From contig NZ_SORE01000026.1 of the NCBI RefSeq assembly GCF_004366595.1, forward strand, positions 43,158-107,157: 64,000 bases of DNA, read 5' to 3'. The notes beneath the pieces are model-generated. The model was not told the DNA's origin and ran no database searches. It saw only the letters and a list, made by a program, of their open reading frames with translations. The stretch comes from Paraburkholderia rhizosphaerae (GTDB lineage: Bacteria; Pseudomonadota; Gammaproteobacteria; Burkholderiales; Burkholderiaceae). Positions within the stretch are counted from its first letter, which is position 1; every line of letters begins with the position of its first letter. This document shows positions 1 to 7,681 of the stretch, piece by piece. Made by a program: the position numbers and the translations under genes.

Positions 1-257
1 ACTTCGTCGCCGAACCTCCCGGCGATCACTTTCTCCGGGTCTTCCAGATACGGCGTCAAGTCGAATAACGCGGCCGCCAGCACCGCCGGCGGATCGACGT
101 TGAGCGTGCACATGATCGACGCGGTACCCGCTGCATGGTCGGCGACCGACTCGCCCGACGACAGCCGTGCATCGCCCGCACGCTCGCGCACGAACGCAAG
201 CGCGTCATCGAACGATGGCAGGGAGGCGGCAGCGGCGGTTGGGGTCTCGGTATTCAT
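1..257 (-). CDS. relA: RelA-type (p)ppGpp synthetase, N-terminal fragment
   Basis: The gene runs off the left edge; only the first 85 residues are present. They read as the N-terminus of a long RelA/SpoT-homologue that makes the alarmone (p)ppGpp in amino-acid starvation: a short Ala-rich leader, then FDDALAFVRERAGDARL and ADHAAGTASIM, then the VLAAALFDLTP helix that opens the HD-like region. The ATG at 257 is the first start in frame and gives the usual short leader. The catalytic synthetase, TGS and ACT regions lie outside the window, so RelA versus SpoT is judged from the N-terminus only. The fragment resembles betaproteobacterial RelA. The gene lies downstream of the RidA-like gene on the same strand. 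Confidence 0.8.
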   Translation of the reverse strand, partial: MNTETPTAAAASLPSFDDALAFVRERAGDARLSSGESVADHAAGTASIMCTLNVDPPAVLAAALFDLTPYLEDPEKVIAGRFGDE

Positions 258-353
258 GATGCAGCGGCCCGCGGCATATGGACCGCGGGCGAGCGGGCGG
301 TCAAACAACTACAACAGTTACAGTTACAGCGACCGCGGTGCAACGAAAGGACA

Positions 354-707
354 TCAGCTGCGCTGCGCGGCCACCACGACAACTTCGACGAGGCACTTCG
401 GGTTCGCGAGCTTCGCTTCAACGGTCGCGCGCGGCGGCGTCGCGCCCTGCGCGACCCATTCGTCCCACACCGCGTTCATGCCGGCGAAATGATTCATGTC
501 GGCGATAAAAATCTGCACCGACAGCAGATGCGATTTGTCGCTGTTCGCCTCGGCAAGCAGACGGTCGACATGCGCGAGCACTTCGCGCGTCTGGCCGCCG
601 ATATCCTGATCGGTGTTTTCGGCGATCTGGCCGGCCAGGTACACGGTTCCGTTGTGCACGGCGATTTCCGAAAGACGCTTGCCGATGTGGTGACGAATGA
701 CTGCCAT
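354..707 (-). CDS. RidA/YjgF-family protein
   Basis: This 117-residue protein has the compact length of the YjgF/YER057c/UK114 (RidA) family, trimeric enzymes that often hydrolyse reactive enamine/imine intermediates. Family signatures include the N-terminal strand TVYLAGQIAEN (about 21-31), the LLSVQIFIADM segment, and PPRATVEAKLANPKCLVEVVVVA near the C-terminus, where Arg93 aligns with the carboxylate-binding arginine of RidA. The start has an AGGGA ribosome-binding site 6-7 bases upstream. It follows an alpha/beta hydrolase on the same strand with about 95 bp between them, so co-transcription is plausible. Which substrate this paralogue handles cannot be read from the sequence. It is not a canonical RidA by sequence, so no symbol is assigned. 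Confidence 0.85.
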   Translation of the reverse strand: MAVIRHHIGKRLSEIAVHNGTVYLAGQIAENTDQDIGGQTREVLAHVDRLLAEANSDKSHLLSVQIFIADMNHFAGMNAVWDEWVAQGATPPRATVEAKLANPKCLVEVVVVAAQRS

Positions 708-802
708 GAAAGTCCCTGTTGGTTGAATGGTTGTGCAGTTCAGGTTGCGGTTGAGTGCGCAAGGCCGGCAACGCGGACACGCGCCGGCGGCACGACCCTC
801 TA

Positions 803-1738
803 TTATGACGCGTCAACGGATTCGCCGATGAAGAAGCGCTGCGCGAGCGCAATCTGATCGGCGGCGAGAAACGCCGGTGCGTGTCCCACGCCCGCAATTT
901 CGACGCTCGATACGTTGCGCCCCCGCTCGATCATCTGCTTGACCGTCTCGCGCGACAGCAGGTCCGATTGCGCGCCGCGCACGACCAGCACCGGCCCCTC
1001 GATCGCCGCGAACGCTTTCCACAGTGCCGCTTCGCCGAGCGCGGACATCTCGGGCGTGACGGCCGTAAACGGTTGCGCGATACGTGGGTCGTAGCGGAAT
1101 TGCCAGGCGCCGTCGCGCTCGTGCAATAGCGGCGTGTTGATCTCACGCCATTCATCGGGCGTCAGCGGTCCGAACGATTCGGCCAGCAACGCCGCGTGCT
1201 CGATACCCTGCTGCAACGTATTGAAGCGTGCGGGCTGGCCGAGATAGGCGCCGATCCGTTTCAGCGCGTCCGGTTCGATATGCGGACCGACGTCGTTGAT
1301 CAACATCCGGTGCACCGGCGACCCCTTCAGTCCCGCCAGCCCGATGCCGATCAACCCGCCCATCGACGTGCCGAACCAGTCGACCGTCTCCACTTCAAGC
1401 CGCGCGACCAGCGTCACCATGTCCGCGACGTACTGCGGCACGCCGTAGAAGTTGGGGTCGGCGAGCCATGACGACAAGCCGCGGCCGACCACGTCAGGAC
1501 ACACGACTCGATGCGTCGCCGCCATCGTTGCGGCAAAGCGGTCGAAATCGCGGCCACTGCGCGTAAGGCCATGCACACAGACGAGCACGCGCGGGTTGTG
1601 CGGATCGCCCCACTCCGTGTATGCGACGCGATGCAGGCCAGCGGGGCTCAGACACTGCACGTAGCGCTGTCGCGGCATGCGGTGAACGCAAGCGGTATCG
1701 AGGTCGGTGCGGGTGGTGGAAGCGGACACGTCGGTCAT
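803..1738 (-). CDS. alpha/beta-fold hydrolase
   Basis: A 311-residue single-domain alpha/beta hydrolase. The oxyanion segment VCVHGLTRSG is at residues 53-62, the nucleophile elbow GTSMGG places Ser125, the acid is probably in VVRGAQSDLLS, and the histidine sits in GVGHAPAF near the end. An upstream in-frame start at 1792 exists, but the ATG at 1738 is preceded by AGGAGG at good spacing, so I chose it. The family hydrolyses esters, lactones or C-C bonds and no substrate can be assigned. The scoAB terminator and about 275 bp separate it from scoB, so it is probably transcribed separately and may share a transcript with the RidA-like gene downstream. Confidence 0.85.
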   Translation of the reverse strand: MTDVSASTTRTDLDTACVHRMPRQRYVQCLSPAGLHRVAYTEWGDPHNPRVLVCVHGLTRSGRDFDRFAATMAATHRVVCPDVVGRGLSSWLADPNFYGVPQYVADMVTLVARLEVETVDWFGTSMGGLIGIGLAGLKGSPVHRMLINDVGPHIEPDALKRIGAYLGQPARFNTLQQGIEHAALLAESFGPLTPDEWREINTPLLHERDGAWQFRYDPRIAQPFTAVTPEMSALGEAALWKAFAAIEGPVLVVRGAQSDLLSRETVKQMIERGRNVSSVEIAGVGHAPAFLAADQIALAQRFFIGESVDAS

Positions 1739-1957
1739 CGTGATGCCCTCCTGTGCGGACGAAACGAAGTCGGAACTGTCGGATAACGACACGCAGAGTC
1801 AAAACAGCGGTCAGAGCGCGGCAGTAGACGCGCGCGGAGCCAAAAATGCGAGGTCTTAGCGCAATCGCCATGCCGTCGATTGTAGCTGCCTGATTTTCAA
1901 CGCCACGACGTGACGCGATGCAGGCCGCGCGCGACGCCGCGATAGCGCTAAAAAAAC

Positions 1958-1989
1958 ACAGCGGGCGTGACTTTCGCCACGCCCGCTGT
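1958..1989 (-). terminator. intrinsic terminator of scoAB
   Basis: A perfect 12-bp inverted repeat with an 8-base loop lies 24 bases past the scoB stop. In the minus direction it is followed by a run of T (seen as A at 1951-1956 on the plus strand), the pattern of a rho-independent terminator. Confidence 0.9.
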
Positions 1990-2013
1990 CGCATCTCACT
2001 GCGATCGAACCGC

Positions 2014-2655
2014 TCAGTGCACCGCGCTCACATCGAGCGGCGCGCCGGTCTTCGCCTTGATCTCATCGACCGACACGCCGGGCGCGAGCTCAACCAGTTT
2101 CAGGCCCTTGTCGGTCACATCGATCACGCCGAGATCGGTAATGATCCGGTCGATCACGCCGACGCCGGTCAGCGGCAACGTGCACGCGTCGAGAATCTTG
2201 TGTTGATCACCCTTCGCGACATGCTCCATCAGCACGATCACGCGCTTGACGCCCGCGACCAGATCCATCGCGCCGCCCATGCCCTTGATCATCTTGCCCG
2301 GGATCATCCAGTTCGCGAGGTCGCCGGTCTTGCTGACCTGCATCGCCCCGAGGATCGCGAGATTGATGTGGCCGCCGCGGATCATCGCGAACGAGTCCGC
2401 CGACGAGAAGATCGACGAACCGGGCAGCGTGGTGACCGTCTGCTTGCCGGCGTTGATCATGTCCGCATCGATTTCGTCTTCAGTCGGAAACGGGCCGATG
2501 CCGAGCAGACCGTTCTCCGATTGCAGCCACACTTCGACACCCTTCGGCACATGATTCGCGACCAGCGTCGGCAAGCCGATGCCGAGGTTCACATAAAAGC
2601 CGTCCTGCAATTCTTTCGCCGCACGCGCGGCCATTTCGTCACGATTCCAGGCCAT
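2014..2655 (-). CDS. scoB: 3-oxoacid CoA-transferase, subunit B
   Basis: The beta subunit (213 residues) of succinyl-CoA:3-ketoacid CoA transferase, which moves CoA from succinyl-CoA to acetoacetate and so links ketone bodies or PHB breakdown products to acetyl-CoA. The hallmark SENGLLGIGPFP carries the catalytic glutamate at about residue 47, and GGAMDLVAGVKRVIVLMEH is also typical of the family. The ATG at 2655 is preferred over a GTG two codons upstream, because the AAGGAG site is 7 bases from the ATG but almost touches the GTG. The scoA stop lies just before this start, so the two genes are translationally close. A strong terminator follows. Confidence 0.95.
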   Translation of the reverse strand: MAWNRDEMAARAAKELQDGFYVNLGIGLPTLVANHVPKGVEVWLQSENGLLGIGPFPTEDEIDADMINAGKQTVTTLPGSSIFSSADSFAMIRGGHINLAILGAMQVSKTGDLANWMIPGKMIKGMGGAMDLVAGVKRVIVLMEHVAKGDQHKILDACTLPLTGVGVIDRIITDLGVIDVTDKGLKLVELAPGVSVDEIKAKTGAPLDVSAVH

Positions 2656-2657
2656 GG

Positions 2658-3362
2658 TCACTCTCCTTTCGCGCGGGTCACACGTTGTTCGATACGCTTT
2701 TCCGGATGCGCATTGAGCACGAGCCGCTGCACGAAGATGCCCGGCGTATGAATCGCGTCCGGATCGAGCTGGCCGACTTCAACGATTTCTTCCACTTCCG
2801 CCACCGTGACGCGACCCGCCATCGCGCACATCGGATTGAAGTTGCGCGCGGTGCGGCGATAGATCAGATTGCCCGACTTGTCCGCCTTCCACGCCTTGAC
2901 GAGTCCGACGTCGGCGGTCAGCGAATGTTCGAGCACATAGTGGTTCTCGCCGAACTGGCGCGTTTCCTTGCCTTCCGCGATAAGCGTGCCGAAACCGGTG
3001 TTCGTGAAGAACGCCGGAATACCCGAGCCGCCCGCGCGCAGCTTCTCGGCGAGCGTGCCTTGCGGCGTGAATTCCAGTTCGAGTTCGCCGGCCAGATACT
3101 GGCGCTCGAACTCCTTGTTCTCGCCGACGTACGACGAGATCATTTTCTTGATCTGACGCGTTTCAAGCAGCAGGCCGAGCCCGAAGCCGTCGACGCCCGC
3201 GTTGTTGCTGATGCACGTAATGCCCTTCACGCCCGAGTCACGCAGCGCGGCGATCAGTGCTTCAGGAATGCCGCATAGGCCGAAACCGCCGACGGCAAAC
3301 GTCTGCCCGTCCTTGACGATGTCCTTGAGCGCTTCGGCGGCGCTCGGATAGACCTTGTTCAT
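2658..3362 (-). CDS. scoA: 3-oxoacid CoA-transferase, subunit A
   Basis: The alpha subunit (234 residues) that pairs with ScoB. The glycine-rich CoA-binding stretch AVGGFGLCGIPE is at residues 23-34, followed by the family blocks SNNAGVDGFGLG, KKMISSYVGENKEFE and GTLAEKLRAGGSGIPAF. The open frame extends to 3440, but the ATG at 3362 starts the conserved protein (MNKVYPSAAEA) and has an AAGGAAGGGA ribosome-binding stretch upstream. It is first in a two-gene operon with scoB and divergent from the PAS-LuxR regulator at 3711, which is a candidate regulator by position only. Confidence 0.95.
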   Translation of the reverse strand: MNKVYPSAAEALKDIVKDGQTFAVGGFGLCGIPEALIAALRDSGVKGITCISNNAGVDGFGLGLLLETRQIKKMISSYVGENKEFERQYLAGELELEFTPQGTLAEKLRAGGSGIPAFFTNTGFGTLIAEGKETRQFGENHYVLEHSLTADVGLVKAWKADKSGNLIYRRTARNFNPMCAMAGRVTVAEVEEIVEVGQLDPDAIHTPGIFVQRLVLNAHPEKRIEQRVTRAKGE

Positions 3363-3710
3363 CAATATGTCCCTTCCTTGAATGGAAACCCAGAGTCGAT
3401 CCGATGCGAGGCGTGATGCGCGCACCGGATGCGAATCCATCGACGTGCATCGGGCAGTGCCCGAACCGTCATTCTAGTCACTGGCAGCAGGTGGAGTGCA
3501 AACCGCCCGTGCATCCGCGCGCGGCCGTTGCCAAACCGCGGTCCTGACAAGCGGATAACACGCAGACGACAAGCGGACGGCAAGCGGAATAACGACGAAC
3601 CGCATGACCGGTCGCATGCTGCTGTGACTTGCGTTGTGATGCAGAAAGGGTACGACGCGCGCCCGGTGCGGCACAATACGCAAAAATACATAAGTATTCG
3701 CACCGCATTC
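3363..3710. other. divergent intergenic region scoA / PAS-LuxR
   Basis: About 350 bp without a convincing gene. It must hold the promoters of scoA (minus) and the LuxR-type regulator (plus). The only structure I see is the small A/T-rich palindrome at 3685-3698. Open frames across it in other phases have no recognisable content. Confidence 0.5.
3685..3698. promoter_or_regulatory. palindrome upstream of PAS-LuxR gene
   Basis: AATAC and GTATT flank a 4-base ATAA spacer, in an A/T-rich island within GC-rich DNA, 12 bases before the regulator's ATG. It could be an operator or overlap the -10 region; its function is inferred from position only. Confidence 0.35.
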
Positions 3711-4253
3711 ATGCCCCTCGACTACCAGACCGCCTTCCATCTCGCGCCGATCGGCCTTGTCCTTTCGCGCGCCCGAAACATCGAAGACTGCAACGACGAA
3801 GTCGCGTCGATCTTCGGTTGCACGCGCGAGGCGCTGCTTGGCCAGTCGTTTCAGGTGCTGTATCCGTCCGCCGACGAGTTCGAGCGGATTGGCGCGCGCA
3901 TTCCGCCGATCATGACCGCGCAGGGCAGCTATGCGGACGACCGCATCATGAAACGCGCGAACGGCGAACTATTCTGGTGCCACGTGACGGGCCGCTCGCT
4001 CGAGCGCACCGATCCGCATGCGGCGGGCATCTGGACCTTCGAGGATCTGAGCGCGACACGGCGCGTCGCGGTCGAACTGACGCCACGCGAGCGGGAGATT
4101 GCCGCACAGCTCGTCACCGGCAAGACCAGCAAGCAGATCGGCCGGATACTCGACATCAGTTCGCGCACGGTCGACGTGTACCGCGCGCGGCTGATGCGCA
4201 AATACGATACCTGCAACGCGACCGAGCTGTTGCAAAGGCTGTTAGGCCAATGA
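3711..4253 (+). CDS. PAS domain-LuxR type transcriptional regulator
   Basis: A 180-residue regulator with two parts. Residues about 5-115 form a PAS-like sensor (FGCTREALLGQSFQVLYPSADEF, then GSYADDRIMKRANGELFWCHVTGR). Residues about 122-178 form a LuxR-type helix-turn-helix (LTPREREIAAQLVTGKTSKQIG, ISSRTVDVYRARLMRKY). There is no receiver domain, so the PAS domain probably senses a small ligand or redox state directly. The ATG at 3711 starts the recognisable PAS domain; upstream in-frame codons look non-coding. No Shine-Dalgarno is visible before it, so a very short leader is possible. It is divergent from scoAB and may control it, although no target site is proven. Confidence 0.85.
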   Translation: MPLDYQTAFHLAPIGLVLSRARNIEDCNDEVASIFGCTREALLGQSFQVLYPSADEFERIGARIPPIMTAQGSYADDRIMKRANGELFWCHVTGRSLERTDPHAAGIWTFEDLSATRRVAVELTPREREIAAQLVTGKTSKQIGRILDISSRTVDVYRARLMRKYDTCNATELLQRLLGQ

Positions 4254-4353
4254 GGCGGGACAGCGACGATGAATTCGTCGCGTGTGGCGTTGGCGATCGA
4301 CGCGTTCGTGGACCCGCGTATGAATCCACGAATGGCGCCGCGCATGGACCGGC

Positions 4354-4785
4354 TCAAGCAGCCGCTTTCTCAACCGACGCATTCGCAATCGCCGTGCGCA
4401 GCGAGTCAGGCATCGGCACCGACTTGCCCGCCTTGTAGTCGACCCACACGCAGCGCGCATTGCCGCGCGCATAGACGGTGTGAGGATCGTCGGCGCGCGT
4501 CAGCACGAAGCCCGTATCGAAGCTGCTGCGGCCCGGCGTCCCAACCGACATCTTGCCGATCACGTCGCCCGGGTATTGCAGCTGTTTCAGAAACTCCATC
4601 GACGCATTGACGATAACCGGCCCTTCACCGTCAACAGGCTGCCCCAGACCCAGTTGCTCGAACCAGGAAATCCGCACCTGCTCCATGTAGCGGAAATAAA
4701 CCGTGTTGTTCACATGGCCGAACGCATCCATGTCGCCCCAACGGATCGGCAGCGACATTTCGAATACTGCGTGGTAATCGCTCAT
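4354..4785 (-). CDS. acyl-CoA thioesterase, 4HBT/YbgC-like hotdog fold
   Basis: A 143-residue single hotdog-domain protein. The N-terminal motif RWGDMDAFGHVNNTVYFRYMEQ (residues 16-37) is the 4-hydroxybenzoyl-CoA thioesterase/YbgC/FadM signature with its catalytic aspartate, and FDTGFVLTRAD plus RCVWVDYKAGKSVPMP complete the fold. Such enzymes hydrolyse acyl-CoA thioesters. The ATG at 4785 is chosen over the adjacent upstream TTG. It lies about 100 bp downstream of the SDR gene on the same strand, in a neighbourhood of acyl-CoA metabolism genes. The precise acyl chain cannot be predicted. Confidence 0.88.
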   Translation of the reverse strand: MSDYHAVFEMSLPIRWGDMDAFGHVNNTVYFRYMEQVRISWFEQLGLGQPVDGEGPVIVNASMEFLKQLQYPGDVIGKMSVGTPGRSSFDTGFVLTRADDPHTVYARGNARCVWVDYKAGKSVPMPDSLRTAIANASVEKAAA

Positions 4786-4882
4786 CAAGTTCTTCCAGGG
4801 AAATGCGGTAAAGCAGACGTCACCGCCATCATTCGATGATCGCGGTGACGTCAGGCGCGCGGCGGCGCCGAAACGAAAAGAC

Positions 4883-5662
4883 TTATGAAAGGCCGAACCC
4901 GTCGTCGGCGGCGATGATCGAGCCGTTGATGAATTGAGATTCGTCGGCGGCCAGCAGCAGCAACAGGCCGTCGAGGTCTTCCGGCTTGCCGACGCGGTGG
5001 CGCGGCAGCATCGAGATCAGCTTCTGGCCCTGGTCGGTCGACCAGTGATGGTGGTTCATCTCGGTTTCGATATAGCCGGGGCAGATCGCGTTCACGTTGA
5101 TACCGTGTCGGCCCCACTCCTGCGCCATCGCCTTCGTCATATGAACCACGGCCGCCTTGCTCATCGCGTACAGGCCGATTTGCGGCAGCACGCGCAGCCC
5201 CGCCATCGACGCGATATTGATGATCCGGTACGGCGGCTTGCCGCCACTGCCCGCCCCGCGCATGATCATGCGCTTGGCGACTTCCTGCGCAACGAAAAAC
5301 GCACCGCGCGTATTCGTATCGAACACGTATTCGAAGTCGGCCGGCGTCACTTCCGCCAGACGCTGCGTGGTCGACACGCCGGAGTTATTGACGAGAATGT
5401 CGATCGTACCGGCCTCGGTTTCCGCATGCGCGACCGCGGCCTTGATGCTCTGATAGTCGGTCACATCGAGCGACACGACATGCGCGGCGCCGCCGGACGC
5501 CTCGATTTCCGCGCGCAATTCCTTCAGACGCTCGACGCGGCGGCTCGCCAGCACGACCTTCGCGCCAGCCTGCGACAACACTTGTGCGAACCGCTTGCCA
5601 AGACCCGTGGACGCGCCGGTAATCAGCGCGACCTTGCCTTCCAGATTGATCGAACGGCCCAT
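4883..5662 (-). CDS. SDR-family NAD(P)-dependent oxidoreductase
   Basis: A 259-residue classical short-chain dehydrogenase. It has the cofactor loop TGASTGLG (15-22), NNSG (92-95), the catalytic triad Ser152, Tyr165 and Lys169 (YAMSK), and the ICPGYIETEM segment of the substrate lid. The ATG at 5662 has an AAGGAA ribosome-binding site; an open extension to 5908 overlaps the start of the ETF-QO gene and is not coding. Related proteins are often annotated as 3-oxoacyl reductases or 2-deoxygluconate dehydrogenases, but the substrate is unknown. It is divergent from the ETF-QO gene and upstream of the thioesterase. Confidence 0.9.
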   Translation of the reverse strand: MGRSINLEGKVALITGASTGLGKRFAQVLSQAGAKVVLASRRVERLKELRAEIEASGGAAHVVSLDVTDYQSIKAAVAHAETEAGTIDILVNNSGVSTTQRLAEVTPADFEYVFDTNTRGAFFVAQEVAKRMIMRGAGSGGKPPYRIINIASMAGLRVLPQIGLYAMSKAAVVHMTKAMAQEWGRHGINVNAICPGYIETEMNHHHWSTDQGQKLISMLPRHRVGKPEDLDGLLLLLAADESQFINGSIIAADDGFGLS

Positions 5663-5888
5663 CGTGGTTTTCCTTGTTTCGTTGAAGCGGCCCGGGCGCC
5701 GCACACTGGCGCGTGAACAGTGCGAACCACGCGTCGGCTCGCTGCGTGGCGTGTCGGCATACACTGTCGAGCCCGAGGCCGAATAATAGTACGATCGTCC
5801 TAATGACTGCGCATCCGGTTGCAGCGCCGGGACCGTTCGCCCACAATACGATCCCGAAAAAAGCATTCTAACGGCAAGAGGAGTTTCA

Positions 5889-7562
5889 ATGACCCCCGCA
5901 AGTCTCATCGAGCAGTACGGCCCACGCGAGTCGATGGAATACGACGTGGTGATCGTCGGCGGCGGGCCGGCCGGGCTTGCCGCGGCGATCCGCCTGAAGC
6001 AGCTTGCGCAGGAAAAAGGCGTGGAACTGGGCGTCTGCGTGCTCGAAAAGGGATCGGAGATCGGGGCTCACATCCTGTCGGGCGCGGTGATGGACCCGCG
6101 CGCGCTCAACGAACTCATTCCGGACTGGAAGGAAAAAGGCGCGCCGCTCACCGTCGAAGTGAGCGAAGACCGGTTCCTGTTCCTGTCCGAAACGGGCGCG
6201 ACCGCGGTGCCGAACTGGGCGCTGCCCGACAGCTTCAAGAATCATGGCAATTATGTGATCAGCCTTGCCAACGTCACGCGCTGGCTTGGGCAGCAGGCCG
6301 AAGCGCTGGGCGTCGAAATCTTTCCAGGCTTCCCGGCCGCCGAGGTGCTGTATGGCGACGACGGCTCCGTCAAGGGTGTCGTGACCGGCAATATGGGCGT
6401 CGGCAAGGACGGTCAGCCGACCGACAGCTTCCAGCTCGGCATGGAATTGCACGCAAAATACACGCTCTTCTGCGAGGGCGCGCGCGGGCACCTCGGCCGG
6501 CAGCTGCAGGACAGGTTCAAGCTGCGTGACGGCGCCGATCCGCAGGTCTACGGCATCGGCATCAAGGAACTGTGGGAAATCGACCCGGCGAAGCATAAGC
6601 CCGGCCTTGTGATCCACACCGCCGGCTGGCCGCTCGACCCGCAGACCTACGGCGGCTCGTTCCTCTATCACATCGACAATAACCAGGTGATGGTGGGCTT
6701 CGTCGTCGGGCTTGGGTATACGAATCCCTATCTGTCGCCGTTCGAAGAGTTCCAGCGCTACAAGACGCATCCGTCGATCCGCGCGTTTCTCGACGGCGGC
6801 AAGCGCGTGTCGTACGGCGCGCGTGCGATCACCGCAGGCGGGCTGCTATCGCTGCCGAAGCTGGTCTTCCCGGGCGGCGCGCTGGTCGGCGACGACGCGG
6901 GCTTCCTGAACGCGTCACGCATCAAGGGCAGTCATGCGGCGATCAAGTCCGGGATGCTGGCCGCACAAGCCGCATTCGACGCACTGCAAACTGGCCGTCA
7001 GGGCGACGAACTCAGCGCGTATCCGGACGCGTTCAAGCAATCGTGGCTGCATGGCGAACTGCATCGCGCGCGCAATTTCAAGCAGTGGATGAGCAAAGGT
7101 CTTTATCTCGGCACGCTGATGGTCGGCATCGAGCAGAAGGTATTCGGCGGCAATGTGCCGTGGACGCTGCATCATCAGCATTGGGACCACGAGATGCTGA
7201 AGCCCGCGGCCGAATGCAAGCCGATCCACTACCCGAAGCCGGATGGCAAGCTGACGTTCGACCGCCTGTCGTCGGTGTTCATCTCGAACACGAATCACGA
7301 GGAAAACCAGCCGGCGCACCTGACGCTGAAAGACGCATCGGTGCCCGTCAACGTCAACTTCAGAACCTACGCCGGACCGGAAAGCCGCTACTGCCCGGCT
7401 GCGGTGTATGAATTCGTCAAAGGCGACGACGGCAACGAGCATCTCGTGATCAACGCGCAGAACTGCGTGCACTGCAAGACATGCGATATCAAGGATCCGA
7501 CGCAGAATATCGTGTGGGTCACGCCGGAGGGCGGTGGCGGACCGAATTATCCGAATATGTGA
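5889..7562 (+). CDS. electron transfer flavoprotein-ubiquinone oxidoreductase
   Basis: This 557-residue enzyme passes electrons from ETF (acyl-CoA and amino-acid dehydrogenases) to ubiquinone at the inner membrane. It shows the FAD dinucleotide motif VIVGGGPAGLAAA (about 21-33), GSEIGAHILSGAVMDP, a central GDDAGFLNASRIKGSH and a C-terminal 4Fe-4S domain with CPAAVYEF and NCVHCKTCDIKDP, ending in the family's GGGGPNYPNM. The length is normal. The start has an AAGAGGAG ribosome-binding site. Nearby scoAB, thioesterase and SDR genes fit fatty-acid or ketone-body oxidation. It ends at a bidirectional terminator shared with the convergent gene. Confidence 0.96.
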   Translation: MTPASLIEQYGPRESMEYDVVIVGGGPAGLAAAIRLKQLAQEKGVELGVCVLEKGSEIGAHILSGAVMDPRALNELIPDWKEKGAPLTVEVSEDRFLFLSETGATAVPNWALPDSFKNHGNYVISLANVTRWLGQQAEALGVEIFPGFPAAEVLYGDDGSVKGVVTGNMGVGKDGQPTDSFQLGMELHAKYTLFCEGARGHLGRQLQDRFKLRDGADPQVYGIGIKELWEIDPAKHKPGLVIHTAGWPLDPQTYGGSFLYHIDNNQVMVGFVVGLGYTNPYLSPFEEFQRYKTHPSIRAFLDGGKRVSYGARAITAGGLLSLPKLVFPGGALVGDDAGFLNASRIKGSHAAIKSGMLAAQAAFDALQTGRQGDELSAYPDAFKQSWLHGELHRARNFKQWMSKGLYLGTLMVGIEQKVFGGNVPWTLHHQHWDHEMLKPAAECKPIHYPKPDGKLTFDRLSSVFISNTNHEENQPAHLTLKDASVPVNVNFRTYAGPESRYCPAAVYEFVKGDDGNEHLVINAQNCVHCKTCDIKDPTQNIVWVTPEGGGGPNYPNM

Positions 7563-7615
7563 TGCAGTGAGCGCGCGACTTATCAGCAACATCGCGTGCG
7601 CATCCGATTAAACAG

Positions 7616-7640
7616 AAAGCGCCGCTTCAAGCGGCGCTTT
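7616..7640. terminator. bidirectional terminator
   Basis: A perfect 10-bp inverted repeat with a 5-base loop and flanking A/T ends lies between two convergent genes, the ETF-QO gene and the TPR gene. It can terminate both. Confidence 0.85.
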
Positions 7641-7681
7641 CGTTTTGCAGCAGCGCCTCGCGATTCGTGCGGGGCCCCGTG

